Numbered from the stretch's first letter, positions 51,451 through 59,879 are shown. The stretch is DNA of 64,000 bases from Gordonia shandongensis DSM 45094 (GCF_000423025.1 NZ_AUHE01000005.1:105076-169075), one strand, 5' to 3'. Numbers and translations: made by a program. The notes: generated by a model from the sequence alone, not told the origin.

Positions 51451-53161
51451 AGGTGACCCGCACCGACACCGGTTCGCTGGCCAGGGCGCGGAACGCGGCG
51501 GCGGTGGCCCCGGCGGCCGCCGGGTGCGGCGCGAAGGTGCGGGCCCTGGCCTCCACGTCGTCGTCCGGCATCACCTGGGCGGTTCCGGGCCGCCATCCGT
51601 CGGGGGTGCGGATCCACACGGCGGGGTCCGCCGCGATGTTGAGGGCCCATCCCGAGCGCATCCCGTGCTGACTGATGAGCCAGGCGCCGTCGGGGTCGAA
51701 CGCCGCCGACACCGGGACGGCGCGGATCCGCCCGGTACGCCGTCCGACGGTCTCCAGGTGCGTGGCCATCGTGGTGCTGATCCCGGCTCGGGTGAGGGCG
51801 GCGACCGCGGGGTTCGCGAGGTAGCGGCCGACGGCGCGTTCGAACCGGAACTTGCGGCGGGCGCGGGCGGTCGCGGCGGCCCCGGACGCGCGTCGGCTGC
51901 GGATCCCGTCGAGCCCGTTGCGTCGGACGGCCGCGGCGGCGGTCCGCCACAGCGGTCGCTGCGGATCGGGGTCGTCTCCGGCCCCCATCCGGTGCAGTTG
52001 ATCGGTGTGCCACTGCAGATCGAGGGCGCCCTCGAGGCTCCTGACGGCCGGCAGCGAGACGCGCACGGCCGCGGGGAGCGGCAGCGAGACGGTGCGGGTC
52101 GGCAGTCGGTGGGCCGCACCGTCGACTCCGCCGTCGACCAGTCGACGTGGCGCTCGGGGCTCGATGGCGGTGGGGCGGCCGATGCCCACCGCGTCGCACG
52201 CGCCGTCGGCGACGGCGTCGTGCATGGCCGATCGGCTGCGGAACCCTCCGGTGACCGCCAGCGGCACGGTGCCGGCGAGTTCGCGGACGGATGCGGCGTA
52301 GTCGAGGAAGTAGGCCTCCCGCGCACGGGTGCTCTCGGCGACGGCCGGTCGGCCCATCATGGCGGGCGACTCGTAGCTGCCGCCGCTGATCTCGATCAGG
52401 TCGATCGGTTCGGCGGCGATCATCGCCACCACGGCGCGGGATTCGTCTTCGGTGAATCCGCCGCGCTGGAAGTCGGCGGAGTTCAGCTTCACGCCGACCC
52501 CGAAGTCGGGGCTCACCCGGGTGCGCACCGCGCCGATGATCGCGGTCAGGAAGCGGGCGCGGCCCGCGATGTCGCCGCCCCAGCGATCGTCGCGGCGGTT
52601 CGCCGACGGCGACAGGAACTGGGAGACGAGGTATCCGTGGGCGCCGTGGATCTGGACCCCGTCGAATCCGGCGCGTTCGGCGATCTCGGCGGCCGTGGCG
52701 AATCGCTCGACGATCTCCTCGATCTCGGTGTCGCTCAACGCCCGCGGGACGGGTAGCCCGGGAATCGACGGGGCCACTGCCGAGGGGGCGACCGGCTTGT
52801 CGGTTCCCGCTAACGGGTTCGCCTGGCGCCCTGGATGATTGAGTTGCATCCACAGTCGGGCGCCGCCGTGTCGGGCGGTCGCGGACCAGCGGGTGAGCGC
52901 GTCGAGGTGGCGGTCGTCCTCGACCACGACGTTCCCCGGTTCTCCGAGGTGTCGCCGGTCGACCATGACGTTGCCGGTGACGATCAAGCCGTAGCCGCCG
53001 TCGGCCCAACGGGCGTAGAGGCGGGCGAGCCGGTCGTCGGGCGCCCCGGCGCTGTCGGCCAGGCCCTCGCTCAGCGCGGCCTTCATCAGTCGATTTCCGA
53101 TCACCTGGCCGGAGGGCAGGGTCAGGGGCGTGGCCAGGTTCGCGCGGATCGTCTCGGTCAT
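51425..53161 (-). CDS. Fusion of an old-yellow-enzyme-type FMN reductase and a deazaflavin (F420)-type nitroreductase domain
   Basis: 578 residues. Residues 1-375 are a flavin oxidoreductase TIM barrel (PLTLPSGQVIGNRLMKAALS, QLNHPGRQ, FDGVQIHGAHGYLVSQFLSP, DDRWGG, AVTGGFRS). A linker region to about 440 is basic and Arg-rich. Residues 440-575 match the Ddn/FDOR-B type split barrel (HLETVGRRTGRIRAVPVS, WALNIAADPAVWIR, ARARTF). The first should use FMN with NAD(P)H, the second F420 or flavin. The two rarely occur in one chain. ATG 53161, divergent from a TetR gene. Confidence 0.83.
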   Translation of the reverse strand: MTETIRANLATPLTLPSGQVIGNRLMKAALSEGLADSAGAPDDRLARLYARWADGGYGLIVTGNVMVDRRHLGEPGNVVVEDDRHLDALTRWSATARHGGARLWMQLNHPGRQANPLAGTDKPVAPSAVAPSIPGLPVPRALSDTEIEEIVERFATAAEIAERAGFDGVQIHGAHGYLVSQFLSPSANRRDDRWGGDIAGRARFLTAIIGAVRTRVSPDFGVGVKLNSADFQRGGFTEDESRAVVAMIAAEPIDLIEISGGSYESPAMMGRPAVAESTRAREAYFLDYAASVRELAGTVPLAVTGGFRSRSAMHDAVADGACDAVGIGRPTAIEPRAPRRLVDGGVDGAAHRLPTRTVSLPLPAAVRVSLPAVRSLEGALDLQWHTDQLHRMGAGDDPDPQRPLWRTAAAAVRRNGLDGIRSRRASGAAATARARRKFRFERAVGRYLANPAVAALTRAGISTTMATHLETVGRRTGRIRAVPVSAAFDPDGAWLISQHGMRSGWALNIAADPAVWIRTPDGWRPGTAQVMPDDDVEARARTFAPHPAAAGATAAAFRALASEPVSVRVTFTDRDETR

Positions 53162-53192
53162 CGCACTTCCTCACTGTCGGGACTCGCAGAAG

Positions 53193-53208
53193 TAGAACGC
53201 TCGGTCTA
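53193..53208. promoter_or_regulatory. Imperfect palindrome between the reductase fusion and TetR genes
   Basis: TAGAACGCTCGGTCTA reads as a 16-bp imperfect palindrome (TAGA outer arms match, inner bases mostly match). It lies 31 bp before the reductase start and 77 bp before the TetR start, a good place for a TetR operator. Confidence 0.45.
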
Positions 53209-53285
53209 ACTCTGCACGACACTATGAGACCGACTGGTATATTTCAAGGGGCAGACGGGCTCGACGGCACCGAAGGGAGGCGACG

Positions 53286-53843
53286 ATGGCGGTCAAAGAC
53301 CAGCTCATCACCGCCACCGCGGAGCTGATGCGCCGCCGCGGAGTCGCCGGAACCGCCGTATCGGACATCCTCGCCGAGAGCGGAGCGGCCCGCCGCTCGA
53401 TCTACCTCAACTTCCCCGACGGCAAAGCGCAGCTCGTCACCGAGGCCACGCGCGCCGCCGGCACCGCGATCACCGGGATCCTCGAAGGACTGACCGACGA
53501 CCCCGATCCCATCGGGACCTTCGTGTCGATGTGGGCCGCACTCCTCGACGCCGCCGACTACGACGCGGGCTGCCCGGTCGTCGCCGCGGCCCTCGGACGC
53601 TCCGAGGCGCCGACGGCCGCCGACGAGGCCGGGACCGTCTTCGCGACCTGGCAGACCCTCGTCCACCAGCGGCTCGTCGCCGACGGCATCGACCCGAAGG
53701 CCGCCGACTCCCTGGCGACGACCGTCCTGGCCGCCGTCGAGGGCGCCGTCCTCATCGCGCAGGCGCAGCGGACCACCCGACCGCTGGTCGACGTCGGCGA
53801 GCAGCTCGCCGCACTCGTCGACATCCATCGCCCCCCGCGGTGA
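53286..53843 (+). CDS. TetR-family regulator, probably of the reductase-fusion gene
   Basis: 185 residues. Its N-terminal helix-turn-helix has LITATAELMRRRGVAGTAVS then GAARRSIYLNFPDGKAQLV, and a C-terminal domain follows with CPVVAAALGRSE and EGAVLIAQAQRTT, as in the YxaF/LmrA-like group. ATG 53286 follows GGGAGGCGACG. It is divergent from the reductase fusion, so it probably represses that gene. Confidence 0.9.
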   Translation: MAVKDQLITATAELMRRRGVAGTAVSDILAESGAARRSIYLNFPDGKAQLVTEATRAAGTAITGILEGLTDDPDPIGTFVSMWAALLDAADYDAGCPVVAAALGRSEAPTAADEAGTVFATWQTLVHQRLVADGIDPKAADSLATTVLAAVEGAVLIAQAQRTTRPLVDVGEQLAALVDIHRPPR

Positions 53844-53864
53844 CCGTCGGGCCGGTCGCGTCGA

Positions 53865-54884
53865 TCAGTCGCCGCTCCCCCGGCCCACATCAGACCCCGC
53901 GGCATCGGACCCCGCTGTATCGGACCCCGCTGTATCAGACCCCGCTGTATCAGACCCCGCTGTATCAGACCCCGCTGTATCAGACCCCGCTGTATCAGAC
54001 CCCGCTGTATCGGACCCCGCTGTATCGGACCCCGCTGCGGCATCCGCCTCGTCACCACCGCGGACCTCGGCCTGCCGGCGACGCCACCACCACACCAGGA
54101 CACCCGCGGCCACCAGCACGATGGCCGCGATGTCGACCAGCGGATTCGCCAGGATCGAGACCCCGTCCTGCAGGTCCAACTGGGTGTCGGAGTCGACGAG
54201 TTCGGGCATCGACAGGAATCCGTCGGTCACCCAGAACGCCACGCCGACCACGATGAGCAGAATGCCGGTCACGAGGTGCGTGCTGTGGACCACCAGGCGT
54301 CCGAGGCGCAGCTCGCGCCCGCGCAGGACCGCCCGACTCCGATCACCGACGGCGTTCCACACCGCCGCGATCACCATGAGCGGAACCACCATCCCGAGGG
54401 CGTACACACCGAGCAGGATCCCGGCGCCGCCCATCCCCCGCGCGGCGGCCATCGTCAGGACCGCCCCGAGGATCGGTCCGGTGCAGAAGCCGGCGACACC
54501 GCTGACCATGCCGAGCACGAAGGTCTTCACCAGACCCGCACGCTGCATCGACTGCTCCTGGAGCCGCGTCATCCCCGGCATGAGGCGCCCGAGATCGAAT
54601 CCGCGGCCGAAGAGCTGCAGTACACCGAGGACGACGATGACGATCGATGCGACCGCGATGATCGCCGTCCGATGCTTGGCCACCGTGGCCGCCAGCGCAC
54701 CCACGCCGATGCCGATCGGCACGAGGGTCACCAGCAGGCCCACGTAGAAGACGGCGCCGTGCACGAGGAGGCGTCCGCGGGCGCCGACCGTCGATGCGAA
54801 GAAGGCGGGCAGCAGCAGCGCCCCGCACGGACTCAGCAGCGCCAGTGCGCCACCCGCGAAGGCGGCGACCATCCCGATGTCCAC
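53865..54884 (-). CDS. CcdA-family thiol-disulphide membrane transporter with repeat tail
   Basis: 339 residues with six helices. The redox cysteines are in ALLSPCGALLLPAFF (helix 1) and GFCTGPILG (helix 4). CcdA passes electrons from cytoplasmic thioredoxin to outer thiol proteins. The cytoplasmic C-terminus carries eight GSDTA units plus two variants, encoded by a 15-bp tandem repeat; this tail is not part of the family. GTG 54884 lies three bases after the DsbA stop, so the two form an operon. Confidence 0.9.
   Translation of the reverse strand: MDIGMVAAFAGGALALLSPCGALLLPAFFASTVGARGRLLVHGAVFYVGLLVTLVPIGIGVGALAATVAKHRTAIIAVASIVIVVLGVLQLFGRGFDLGRLMPGMTRLQEQSMQRAGLVKTFVLGMVSGVAGFCTGPILGAVLTMAAARGMGGAGILLGVYALGMVVPLMVIAAVWNAVGDRSRAVLRGRELRLGRLVVHSTHLVTGILLIVVGVAFWVTDGFLSMPELVDSDTQLDLQDGVSILANPLVDIAAIVLVAAGVLVWWWRRRQAEVRGGDEADAAAGSDTAGSDTAGSDTAGSDTAGSDTAGSDTAGSDTAGSDTAGSDAAGSDVGRGSGD
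53890..54038. repeat. 15-bp tandem repeat in the ccdA 3' end
   Basis: About ten copies of a 15-bp unit (consensus CCCCGCTGTATCAGA on the plus strand), a few with single-base changes. It encodes the pentapeptide SDTAG on the minus strand. Copy number is a likely site of strain variation by slippage. Confidence 0.9.
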
Positions 54885-54887
54885 GGC

Positions 54888-55592
54888 TTACTTCCCGCCC
54901 GCCGGGAGCATCGCGTCGAGCTTGTCGAGGTAGAGGTCGCTCGGCCCGGCACCCGCGATCGGCTGCCCGCCGAGGATGAACGACGGCGTGGAGTACGCGC
55001 CGACGCGCGCGGCCAGCTCCTCGCTGCGGTCCACCGCCGCCGCGGTCGCCTGCGAGGTCATGTCGGCGCGGAAGCGATCGGCGTCGAGACCCAACGATCC
55101 GGCGAGGCGAACGAGCGCGTCCTCGGAGAGCTCGTCGGCGCTGCGCTTGTCACCGTCTGCGAACAGCGCGTTGTGGTAGTCCAGGTGCCGGTCCTGCAGC
55201 GCTGCCGCGTACGACGCCTCGGCGGCCCGGCGGCTCGGATCACCGAACACGCTGATGTCGCGCATCTCGATGCGCAGGTCGCCGTCCTTCACCCGCTTGA
55301 GCATCGCCGGGAGGGTGTCGCGCGTCCACTTGGCGCAGTAGGGGCACTGGTAGTCGCTGAAGACGACCATCGTGATGGGCGCGTCCACGCGGCCCATCCC
55401 GAGCGGGTCGTCGGCGTCACGGGATTCGATCCCGATGTCGTAGGGGAAGGCCGACGTCGAGTCCGCCTTGTCCGCGGTCTCCGAGTCGTCGCCGCCCGCG
55501 AAGATGACGATGGAGGCGACCAGTGCGGCCGCCACGATCACCACCAGCGTGGGCACGAGCCACGACGACAGCGCTGAACGACGCTCACCCAT
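54888..55592 (-). CDS. Membrane-anchored DsbA-family thiol-disulphide oxidoreductase
   Basis: 234 residues with an N-terminal anchor (12-32). A DsbA-like thioredoxin fold follows, with CPYC active site at 83-86 (VVFSDYQCPYC), a helical insert, and the cis-Pro loop YSTPSFILGG near 202. It would form or exchange disulphides outside the membrane, fed by the CcdA protein downstream. ATG 55592. It is divergent from blaI, and the shared 81-bp gap holds two palindromes. Confidence 0.92.
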   Translation of the reverse strand: MGERRSALSSWLVPTLVVIVAAALVASIVIFAGGDDSETADKADSTSAFPYDIGIESRDADDPLGMGRVDAPITMVVFSDYQCPYCAKWTRDTLPAMLKRVKDGDLRIEMRDISVFGDPSRRAAEASYAAALQDRHLDYHNALFADGDKRSADELSEDALVRLAGSLGLDADRFRADMTSQATAAAVDRSEELAARVGAYSTPSFILGGQPIAGAGPSDLYLDKLDAMLPAGGK

Positions 55593-55614
55593 ATCGCTCC
55601 ATCCACAGGTTGAT

Positions 55615-55654
55615 TACTATCCGAGATAGTAGTCGACTATGCGCCATAGTCGAC
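55615..55654. promoter_or_regulatory. Tandem palindromic operators of BlaI type
   Basis: Two adjoining palindromes: TACTATC-CGA-GATAGTA at 55615-55631 and GTCGACTATG-CGC-CATAGTCGAC at 55632-55654. Both carry the ACTAT/ATAGT core seen in BlaI-type operators. They lie between dsbA and blaI and just before a -10-like CATAAT at 55661-55666. Confidence 0.8.
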
Positions 55655-55673
55655 GTGAGGCATAATCGGCGCC

Positions 55674-56060
55674 ATGCGCCCCCTGCATCCCGACGACCAG
55701 CCGGTCCGCCTGGGCACCCTCGAACAGCAGGTCATGAACGTGTTGTGGGATCGTGGTTCGTCGACGATCCGGGAGATCATCGACGAGCTCCCCACCGAGC
55801 CCGCCTACACGACCATCGCCACCGTCCTGCGGAATCTGGAGCGCAAGCACCTCGTCGGCGCCCATCGCCGCCGCCGCTCGGTCCGCTACCACGCGAGGCA
55901 CAGCCGCGACGTTCACGCTGCCAACCTCATGAGCCAGGCGCTCGACGCCAGCGGTGATCGGGCCGCATCGATCCTGCACTTCGTCGAGGGCATCTCCGAC
56001 GACGACGCCGCGCTCCTGCGCGAGTATCTGCGGCGCCCGGCACCCGACGAGCACCGATGA
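55674..56060 (+). CDS. blaI: BlaI/MecI/CopY-family repressor
   Basis: A 128-residue repressor: winged helix LEQQVMNVLWDRGSSTIREI then TTIATVLRNLERKHLVGAHR, and a C-terminal dimerisation region that BlaR-type proteases cut. ATG 55674 is 7 bp after CATAAT, so the message may be leaderless. It overlaps the M56 protease gene by 4 bases. It presumably binds the two palindromes before it and may control dsbA-ccdA too. Confidence 0.92.
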   Translation: MRPLHPDDQPVRLGTLEQQVMNVLWDRGSSTIREIIDELPTEPAYTTIATVLRNLERKHLVGAHRRRRSVRYHARHSRDVHAANLMSQALDASGDRAASILHFVEGISDDDAALLREYLRRPAPDEHR

Positions 56061-57037
56061 CCACGCCCCTGCTTCCGTTGCTGCTGATCGCGACCCTCGT
56101 GGTCGCCGCCGTCGCCGGGCCGTGGCTGATGCGCACCGCCGCCCCGGTGCTCGCGTCGCGCCCGCGGGCGGCGGTCGCCCTGCTGGCCGGCGGCGTCGGC
56201 CTCTGGCTCGTCGCCTTCATGTCGGCGGGTCCCCTGCTCGCGTGGACGGCCACCGGGCGCACCGACGAGTCGGCCACCGGCCTGTGCCGTCGCTGCCTGG
56301 TCGCGTCCAACCCGTGGGCCGCACCGGTGTACGACCTCGGCCTGCCGACGGTCGCGGTCCTGTGGGGTCCGGGTCTCATCGTCGTCGGGGCCGTCGCCGT
56401 GGCGCTCTGGCGCGCTGCGGCCGCATCCGTGTCCGCCGAACGGACGGCCGCCGATGTCCGCGCCTCGGCGCGCCGGGTCGACCTGCTCGGCTACCGGGTC
56501 CTGCTGCTGCCCGACGAGCGACGTCGGGCGTTCGCGCTGCCCGCACGTCGTGGCGGCATCGTGGTGACCACCGGCGCGCTCGACGCCCTGGCCCCCGACG
56601 AACTGGCCGCGGTCCTGGCGCACGAGGACGCCCACCTGACCCAGCGGCATCACCTGATCGTCGGGGTGGCCCATCACCTGGGTCGGACGCTGCGTCCGAT
56701 TCCACTCATCCGCGAGGCGGCGACGGCGATCCCGCAGTATCTGGAGATCGCCGCCGACGACGCGGCCCGCACCCGAGTCGGTACGCGCGCTCTCGTCGCG
56801 GCCCTTCTGCGACTCGACGCGGGCGGGCCCGATCCGGTCGGCACGCCGACGACTCCCGCGCCGCTCGCGCTGCACGCCGTCGGACCGCATCGCATCGGCG
56901 TGCTGGTCGGCCACGAGCGCGGAACGCACCGTCGCGCATCGCCGCTCACGGCGACGGCGCAGAGCGCGCTGCTGGTCGCGTTCAGCGCCGCGGCACTGCT
57001 GCCGTGGGTCACCGCGGTGAGCAACGCCTGCGTGTAG
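56057..57037 (+). CDS. M56-family membrane metalloprotease (BlaR1-like, no sensor domain)
   Basis: 326 residues with helices near 5-25, 35-60, 95-120 and 300-320. The zinc motif HEDAH lies near 194-198 (LAAVLAHEDAHLTQRHH), followed by an EIAADD-type third ligand near 231-236. No penicillin-binding sensor domain follows, unlike BlaR1. It is coupled to blaI by ATGA and likely inactivates that repressor upon an envelope signal. Confidence 0.88.
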   Translation: MTTPLLPLLLIATLVVAAVAGPWLMRTAAPVLASRPRAAVALLAGGVGLWLVAFMSAGPLLAWTATGRTDESATGLCRRCLVASNPWAAPVYDLGLPTVAVLWGPGLIVVGAVAVALWRAAAASVSAERTAADVRASARRVDLLGYRVLLLPDERRRAFALPARRGGIVVTTGALDALAPDELAAVLAHEDAHLTQRHHLIVGVAHHLGRTLRPIPLIREAATAIPQYLEIAADDAARTRVGTRALVAALLRLDAGGPDPVGTPTTPAPLALHAVGPHRIGVLVGHERGTHRRASPLTATAQSALLVAFSAAALLPWVTAVSNACV

Positions 57038-57046
57038 CCGCCACGG

Positions 57047-57547
57047 CTACTGCGCCGGGGTGCCGACCGTCTGTTCCAGGTACTCCAGGTTCGCCGCCAT
57101 CCCCGCACGCCAGACGGCCATCCGCCCGGCGACGAGGCCGCCTTCCCGGTCCGGCCGCTGTTCGGCCAGATCGTTCAACGGCGAGCGGCCGCCGCCGACC
57201 TTTCCCCACTGACGGACCGTCGCGCCGTCGCGGTGCGGGTCCACCTCGAATCCCCACACGGTCAGCGGCGCCTCCGCCGGACCGACTCGCCAGACCCACC
57301 GTCGTCCGTCTTCGACTTCCGCGACCTCGCATTCGGTCTGCCACTCACCCATGTGCTCGCTGGCGTTGTACCCGCGGAATCGGGCGCCGACCGTCACGCG
57401 GTCGGCGCCGTCGAGCCATTCGGCCCGCTGGAGCTCACCGTCCGCGCGGGTGGGCAGTTCGATGTCGGTGACCAGGTCCCACGCCTGTTCGGGGGTGCAG
57501 GCCAGGACGGTGGAGACCTCCACCGTCGGGTTGTCGCGCAAACGCAT
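57047..57547 (-). CDS. SRPBCC (START-like) ligand-binding protein
   Basis: 166 residues. The fold opens VEVSTVLACTPEQAWDLVTD, with RFRGYN, a CEVAEVEDGRRWVWRV strand pair and a long C-terminal helix with WRAGMAANLEYLEQTV. The family binds lipids, polyketides or other hydrophobic ligands; this one is unassigned. ATG 57547. It is convergent with the M56 protease gene, 9 bp apart. Confidence 0.8.
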   Translation of the reverse strand: MRLRDNPTVEVSTVLACTPEQAWDLVTDIELPTRADGELQRAEWLDGADRVTVGARFRGYNASEHMGEWQTECEVAEVEDGRRWVWRVGPAEAPLTVWGFEVDPHRDGATVRQWGKVGGGRSPLNDLAEQRPDREGGLVAGRMAVWRAGMAANLEYLEQTVGTPAQ

Positions 57548-57888
57548 CGGTTCTCCTGTTCCGGCCGTCGCCCGTTGTCCGGCCGCGTTCGGGGTCGTGG
57601 ATCGACGCCCAGACTATACCGTCCGTTCTACTCGGCGGGGCGACCTGCCCGGAGACGCCGGAGCCGACCGGTCGTGGTCGACCTCACAGCGCCGCGATCC
57701 CTCCCGCCTGACCTGCACGGCAGGAGCCCGAAGGGCGACCCGGCGCCCGTTTGATAACGAGTAGATAACAGAACGGCCGCGCATTGATGTACGTTCGTCG
57801 GCAGTCGTTGAGCGGACCCCTCCCACCGCCGCCCCTCCCCGGCGATCGCTCACCCGACACTCCCCGTCCTCGCACAAAGGAATTCCCC
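57548..57888. other. 341-bp non-coding leader of the transglycosylase gene with a direct repeat
   Basis: No gene is seen. At 57753-57769 two GATAAC hexamers are 11 bp apart (GATAAC-GAGTA-GATAAC), resembling direct-repeat boxes of MtrA-type response regulators that control cell-wall hydrolases in relatives. A ribosome site AAAGGAA precedes the GTG. Confidence 0.5.
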
Positions 57889-58719
57889 GTGCCCCGCAAT
57901 CGCAGACTCCGCCGTTCCAGCGCGCTCGTCGCCGCCGGGATGATCCCCGTCGGCATTCTTCTGGGCGCCGCATCGACCCCCACCCATGGCATCGACGTCG
58001 CCGACCCCGGCCACCGGGTCACCGCCGCACCGGTCGCGCCCGTCGCCGACGTGTCCGACTCGCCGCCCGCAACCCCCGACGCCGCAACACCCGACACTGC
58101 AACCACCGACACTGCAACCACCGACAATGGGGCCGACCCCGCGAAGCGCACCGGGCGGGACGCGAAGACCGCGACACGCACCGCGCCGCGACCGGCCCCG
58201 CCCTCGGTCCGCTCCGGCGCCGTCCCGCACACCAATTACGACGCCTACCGGAGGGCAGCCGACACGATGGCCGAGCGCAATCCGCGCTGCGGCATCGACT
58301 GGACCCTCCTGGCCGGCATCGGCCGCGTCGAGTCGCATCACGCCAACTCCGGCGACGTCGACGCCCGCGGCGATCTCCGCACGCCCATCTACGGCCCGGT
58401 GCTCGACGGGTCCCTCGGAGGCAACCAGGTCGTCACCGACACCGACGGCGGTCGACTCGACGGCGACCCCGTGTACGACCGCGCCGTGGGCCCCATGCAG
58501 TTCCTGCCCGCCACCTGGAAGACCTTCGCCGCCGACGGCAACGGCGACGGCGAGGCCGATCCGCAGAACATCTTCGACGCCGCCCTCACCACGGCCCGCT
58601 ACCTGTGCCACGAGGGTCTCGACATGCGTGCCGCCGCCGACCGGACCGCCGCGATCCTGCGCTACAACAACTCGATGGAGTACGTCGGCGAGGTCCTCGG
58701 TTTCGCCCGAGGCTACTGA
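57889..58719 (+). CDS. Secreted lytic transglycosylase (SLT_2-like)
   Basis: 276 residues with signal peptide 1-30 and a Pro/Ala/Thr-rich linker holding repeats of ATPDTATTDTATTD (about 55-85). The catalytic domain has IDWTLLAGIGRVESHHANSG (Glu of the lysozyme-like site), VGPMQFLPATWKTFAADGNG and the closing AAILRYNNSMEYVGEVLGFA. It cleaves peptidoglycan. GTG 57889 follows AAAGGAATTCCCC. Its end overlaps the convergent cutinase gene by 7 bases. Confidence 0.9.
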   Translation: MPRNRRLRRSSALVAAGMIPVGILLGAASTPTHGIDVADPGHRVTAAPVAPVADVSDSPPATPDAATPDTATTDTATTDNGADPAKRTGRDAKTATRTAPRPAPPSVRSGAVPHTNYDAYRRAADTMAERNPRCGIDWTLLAGIGRVESHHANSGDVDARGDLRTPIYGPVLDGSLGGNQVVTDTDGGRLDGDPVYDRAVGPMQFLPATWKTFAADGNGDGEADPQNIFDAALTTARYLCHEGLDMRAAADRTAAILRYNNSMEYVGEVLGFARGY

Positions 58720-59879
58720 TCACCTGACCCGAGGGCGCGCTCCGCGAGCCACGACCGCCAGTCGGCGGGTTCGTACCCCGTCGTGTGGATGAGGGCGCCG
58801 GCACCGAAGTCGAAGTCGATCTTTCCAGGAGTGTTCGCGCACACCGTGTCGCCCTTCAGGCACCACGACAGGAGCCGTCCCCGCCATTCGTCGGCGAAGT
58901 AGCGGGTCCGGTCCACACCGGACACCTCCACACCCAGGTTCGAATAGGCGATCCCCGGCAGCGCGGCCGCCTTACCGCCGCGCATCACGTTCGGGTCGGT
59001 CGGCAGGCGGTCGCCGTCGGCGATGAGCAGCCCGACGACCGACTCGTCCGGCGACATCCCGTGGAGTGCCCGGTGCATCACCATCGCGCCCTGCGAGTAT
59101 CCGGCCGCCACGATGGTCGATCCCGAGCACTTCGTCACGGCGGTCTCGATCATCGACGCGGCGGTCGTCGTCCCGTCCGCGACGGACTCCTCGAATTCGG
59201 TGGTCAGCGCCTTCGTCACCGGGGCGGCCGTGTACTCCACGACCCGCTTCTCGATGGTCTTACCCGCCTCGTTCGCGTCGTTGAGCAGATTCTTGTAGGT
59301 CTCGTTGACGAACTTGCCCATGCCGTCGTGAGCCGTCAGCTTCTTACCGACCCGCTGCCCGGACCCGGCCGCGCCGATGAAGACGATGTCGCTGCAGGCG
59401 TTCGCGGACGGCGACCCGCCCCCGCTCAGGGCGGCGATGCCGACGACGACGGCCAGGATGATGACGATCACCGCGGCGCCGGCACCGAGGATCTTGCCGC
59501 GGCCGCCCCGGTGTCCCGGGGTCGGCACCGGAGCGGGCCCCGAAGCCGCGAACACCGGTCCGGATTGTGCAGGCCCGGGTCGTCCAGGTCCGGGCGGGAC
59601 AGGTCCGGGCGCGACCGGTCCGGGTTGGGCCAGCCGGGCCATCGCGTCGAGGACCGCCGGCGTGATGGGTTCGGCGCGAGGGTCGCCCAGATGCCGGTCG
59701 TACACCGACCGCCGGTACGGGTCGGCCAGGATGCGCCGCGCCGTCTCGAGGTGGGCACGCGCCTGCGCCTGCGCCGCAGGTGTGCGGTTCAGCCGCTCGG
59801 TGAGTCGATGGCCGAGCTCGCCGGGCGACGCGCGCGGGTCGAGCTCGAACGCCTGATAGAGGTTGATGTGTCGTGACAC
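58713..59879 (-). CDS. J-like N-terminal domain fused through a membrane helix to a cutinase domain
   Basis: 388 residues. Residues 1-65 (INLYQAFELDPRASPGELGH then ETARRILADPYRRSVYDRHL) look like a J-domain without the HPD triplet, or a PspC/J-like adaptor. A Pro/Gly linker and one helix (about 131-153) follow. The outer 220 residues are a cutinase: CSDIVFIGAAGSGQ, nucleophile Ser in AAGYSQGAMV, then Asp and His late in the domain (GDTVCANTPG and GAGALIHTTGY). Culp-type cutinases hydrolyse lipid esters. GTG 59879 is preferred because AAGGA lies just before it; GTG 59897 is possible. Confidence 0.8.
   Translation of the reverse strand: MSRHINLYQAFELDPRASPGELGHRLTERLNRTPAAQAQARAHLETARRILADPYRRSVYDRHLGDPRAEPITPAVLDAMARLAQPGPVAPGPVPPGPGRPGPAQSGPVFAASGPAPVPTPGHRGGRGKILGAGAAVIVIILAVVVGIAALSGGGSPSANACSDIVFIGAAGSGQRVGKKLTAHDGMGKFVNETYKNLLNDANEAGKTIEKRVVEYTAAPVTKALTTEFEESVADGTTTAASMIETAVTKCSGSTIVAAGYSQGAMVMHRALHGMSPDESVVGLLIADGDRLPTDPNVMRGGKAAALPGIAYSNLGVEVSGVDRTRYFADEWRGRLLSWCLKGDTVCANTPGKIDFDFGAGALIHTTGYEPADWRSWLAERALGSGDQ

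Noticed and set aside
53531..54256. Plus-strand open frame with repeated RTPLYQTPLYQ units
   Set aside because: It is the antisense reading of the 15-bp repeat in ccdA; it starts inside the TetR gene in another frame and has no family match.
57548..57888. c-di-AMP (ydaO-type) riboswitch before the transglycosylase
   Set aside because: Such switches precede some wall-hydrolase genes in actinobacteria, but I could not find the conserved core blocks on the plus strand.
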